Under the pieces are notes generated by a model that was not told the origin of the DNA, did not search any database, and saw nothing but the letters and a program-made list of their open reading frames with translations. Positions 62,591 to 64,000 of a DNA stretch of 64,000 nucleotides are shown one piece after another; positions within the stretch are counted from its first letter, which is position 1; each line of letters opens with the position of its first letter. The position numbers and the translations under genes are program-made. The stretch covers positions 2,356,001 through 2,420,000 of the forward strand of contig NZ_JBEXAC010000002.1 of assembly GCF_040567655.1 (NCBI RefSeq), written 5' to 3'. This stretch comes from Chitinophaga sp. H8. GTDB lineage: Bacteria; Bacteroidota; Bacteroidia; Chitinophagales; Chitinophagaceae.

Positions 62591-64000
62591 TTATTGGCTT
62601 TTTGAGGAGCGGAACAGTTCTCTGAACCGCTGATAATCCATGGTAATAATAAAGCTGACACCGGTTTCAACAACAAGGCCTTCCAGCATCACCTGTTGTG
62701 CATTTTTACGATATACCTTAATACGGAAACGGCCATCGTTGGTAAGTTTGTAGCTGGCATTTATGTTATCCAGCATTTGTGACGAAGATGATGCATAACC
62801 CGATAAATCAAAGTTTTTAGCCAGGCTGATCTCCAGTCTGTCCTGGATCATCTTTTTGGTCAGGGCCACATTTACGCCTGCCAGTAGTTTGTCGCTGGTA
62901 GAGAGATAGCTTGCATAGGGATTAACTTTGAGAGAAATATTTGCACGCTTGAGTACGCCGGCAGCCAGCAGGTTCAACTCTTCTGCCAATAGCTGGCTCA
63001 CGCTGCCAAGTACAGCATTGGCAGGGCGCACGGTAGCAAACATGTTTTGTCCCCGATTAGAAATAAACTGATTCAGCAGCAATAACGCAAATGCCTGTTT
63101 AGTCATCACAGAAGTATCACTGCGAAACTGGGATAGTTGTGCATTTACATTGGAAAGTACTTCTTTGGATACGGGTTCATCACTTTCTTTCACCTGAATA
63201 TCGAAACCAATATTAAGACGGGAGAAGTTACCATCGATTTTGAGTAGCACATTAAAAGGGAGTGGTTGCCGGTATGCTTCCAGTGAAGTCGCATCTGTGA
63301 CCAATGTTTCTACCAGCCCAAGAGGAGGCGCTTTTACTTCGTATCTGGCACGTATACCGAATTGTGGCCTGTAAGGATCTCCGGCCCAGGTAATTGTACT
63401 GCCTTTGTCTATCGTAAATTTTCGCCGGAGTATCTGCTGGTAAGTAAGATCATAAGTACCATCTCCTACATAATACACTCCACTCATCCTGAGCTTTCCG
63501 CTGGGCAGGACGCTGGTATGCAGGCGGGCATCTCCTTTCAGACTAAGCTGGTCACCATATATTTCATCCAACACAATGGTAACGGCAGCAGTGGAGTCGG
63601 TAGTGATGTTCATATCAATCTCTGAGAAATAACTGCTGCCCCCGGCTGTTTCCTGCTGGAGGGAATCCGGCGGAAGTGTTTGCCGTAAGGCGGCTAGGAT
63701 ACGTGTTTTTTCCACAGGGTCACGTAAATCCCTAAAGGTGACCAGACGTTTGGTTTCATCTTCCAGCTGGGTATCTTTCCGGTTTACGTAAGTGATCCTG
63801 CTATCTTTGTTCAAACGGATATCACCTTTTATAACAGGTTTGCGGGCATTCCCGGTTATTTTTAGTGCTGTATTGACATAGGCTGTTCCAAAAACAAGTG
63901 GATTATTAATAGCAGGGGCATCCAGCAATTGAAAATCATCTGCCTTAACATGGAGGTTTAACTGTGGCTGAAGCAGACCGTTTTGAAATCCGGCTGTTCC
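62591..64000 (-). CDS. tamB: TamB-family translocation/assembly module inner-membrane protein, partial
   Basis: The frame is open from the window end to the stop at 62591, so the N-terminal part of this large protein is missing. The visible 470 residues form the DUF490/TamB C-terminal domain: repeated beta-strand segments with paired polar and hydrophobic residues (KPVIKGDIRLNKDSRITYV, DQLSLKGDARLHTSVLPSGKLRMSGVYYVGDG, TYDLTYQQILRRKFTIDKGSTITW, KIDGNFSRLNIGFDIQVKESD), then a short helix-rich part (FALLLLNQFIS) and closing strands. Family members have a lipid-carrying beta-taco fold that spans the periplasm and docks on a TamA/TamL barrel, encoded 8 bases downstream. The start lies outside the window. 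Confidence 0.92.
   Translation of the reverse strand, partial: GTAGFQNGLLQPQLNLHVKADDFQLLDAPAINNPLVFGTAYVNTALKITGNARKPVIKGDIRLNKDSRITYVNRKDTQLEDETKRLVTFRDLRDPVEKTRILAALRQTLPPDSLQQETAGGSSYFSEIDMNITTDSTAAVTIVLDEIYGDQLSLKGDARLHTSVLPSGKLRMSGVYYVGDGTYDLTYQQILRRKFTIDKGSTITWAGDPYRPQFGIRARYEVKAPPLGLVETLVTDATSLEAYRQPLPFNVLLKIDGNFSRLNIGFDIQVKESDEPVSKEVLSNVNAQLSQFRSDTSVMTKQAFALLLLNQFISNRGQNMFATVRPANAVLGSVSQLLAEELNLLAAGVLKRANISLKVNPYASYLSTSDKLLAGVNVALTKKMIQDRLEISLAKNFDLSGYASSSSQMLDNINASYKLTNDGRFRIKVYRKNAQQVMLEGLVVETGVSFIITMDYQRFRELFRSSKSQ

Noticed and set aside
1..64000. CRISPR arrays, tRNA or rRNA genes, insertion sequences and prophage genes
   Set aside because: No regularly spaced repeats, cloverleaf-like sequence, transposase or phage protein was seen on either strand.

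Overview
The window looks like chromosome from a Bacteroidota soil or plant-associated bacterium, most likely Chitinophaga or a close relative in the Chitinophagaceae. This is inferred from gene content alone: repeated ECF sigma / FecR anti-sigma / SusC / SusD cassettes with Chitinophaga-style signal-transducing SusC proteins (STN domain at the N terminus), lipoproteins with short Cys-Lys-Lys starts, a hybrid two-component regulator, and a TamL/TamB pair. No rRNA, tRNA, CRISPR array, transposase or phage gene was seen.

Region 1 (1-33.4 kb and 33.8-45.2 kb) is dominated by five complete trans-envelope signalling and uptake cassettes. Cassette A (minus strand, 7756 down to 1) and cassette B (plus, 8024-16223) diverge from a shared intergenic region and look like mirror-image paralogues. 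Cassette C (16380-24661) follows. In A, B and C the order is sigma, FecR, SusC, SusD, thioredoxin-fold TlpA-like protein, with no glycan-degrading enzyme. Cassette D (24899-33330) ends with a GH99-like/WbsX-domain protein. Cassette E (33836-45227) ends with a DUF5018-type lipoprotein and two tandem DUF4855-type lipoproteins. In each cassette the SusC STN domain presumably signals substrate binding to the FecR C-terminal domain, FecR releases or activates its ECF sigma factor, and the sigma factor transcribes its own susC-susD operon. Every FecR/SusC junction carries a GC-rich hairpin preceded by an A-rich run, and all five sigma factors end in a hydrophobic tail.

Region 2 (46.0-52.0 kb) is a compact fructan/fructose locus. 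A hybrid two-component regulator with a sugar-binding periplasmic domain is divergent from an MFS sugar porter and a GH32 enzyme. It has no SusCD pair. A class D beta-lactamase-like gene follows.

Region 3 (52.9-64.0 kb) is mixed. It holds a GntR (YtrA-like) / slipin / membrane-anchored alpha/beta-hydrolase operon with a perfect palindromic operator upstream, a TonB receptor plus DUF4374 lipoprotein pair (probably iron or siderophore uptake), a yjbQ gene, and a TamB-TamL envelope-assembly pair cut by the window end. Small extras are ywbE (33.5 kb) and one unrecognised secreted protein (45.3 kb).
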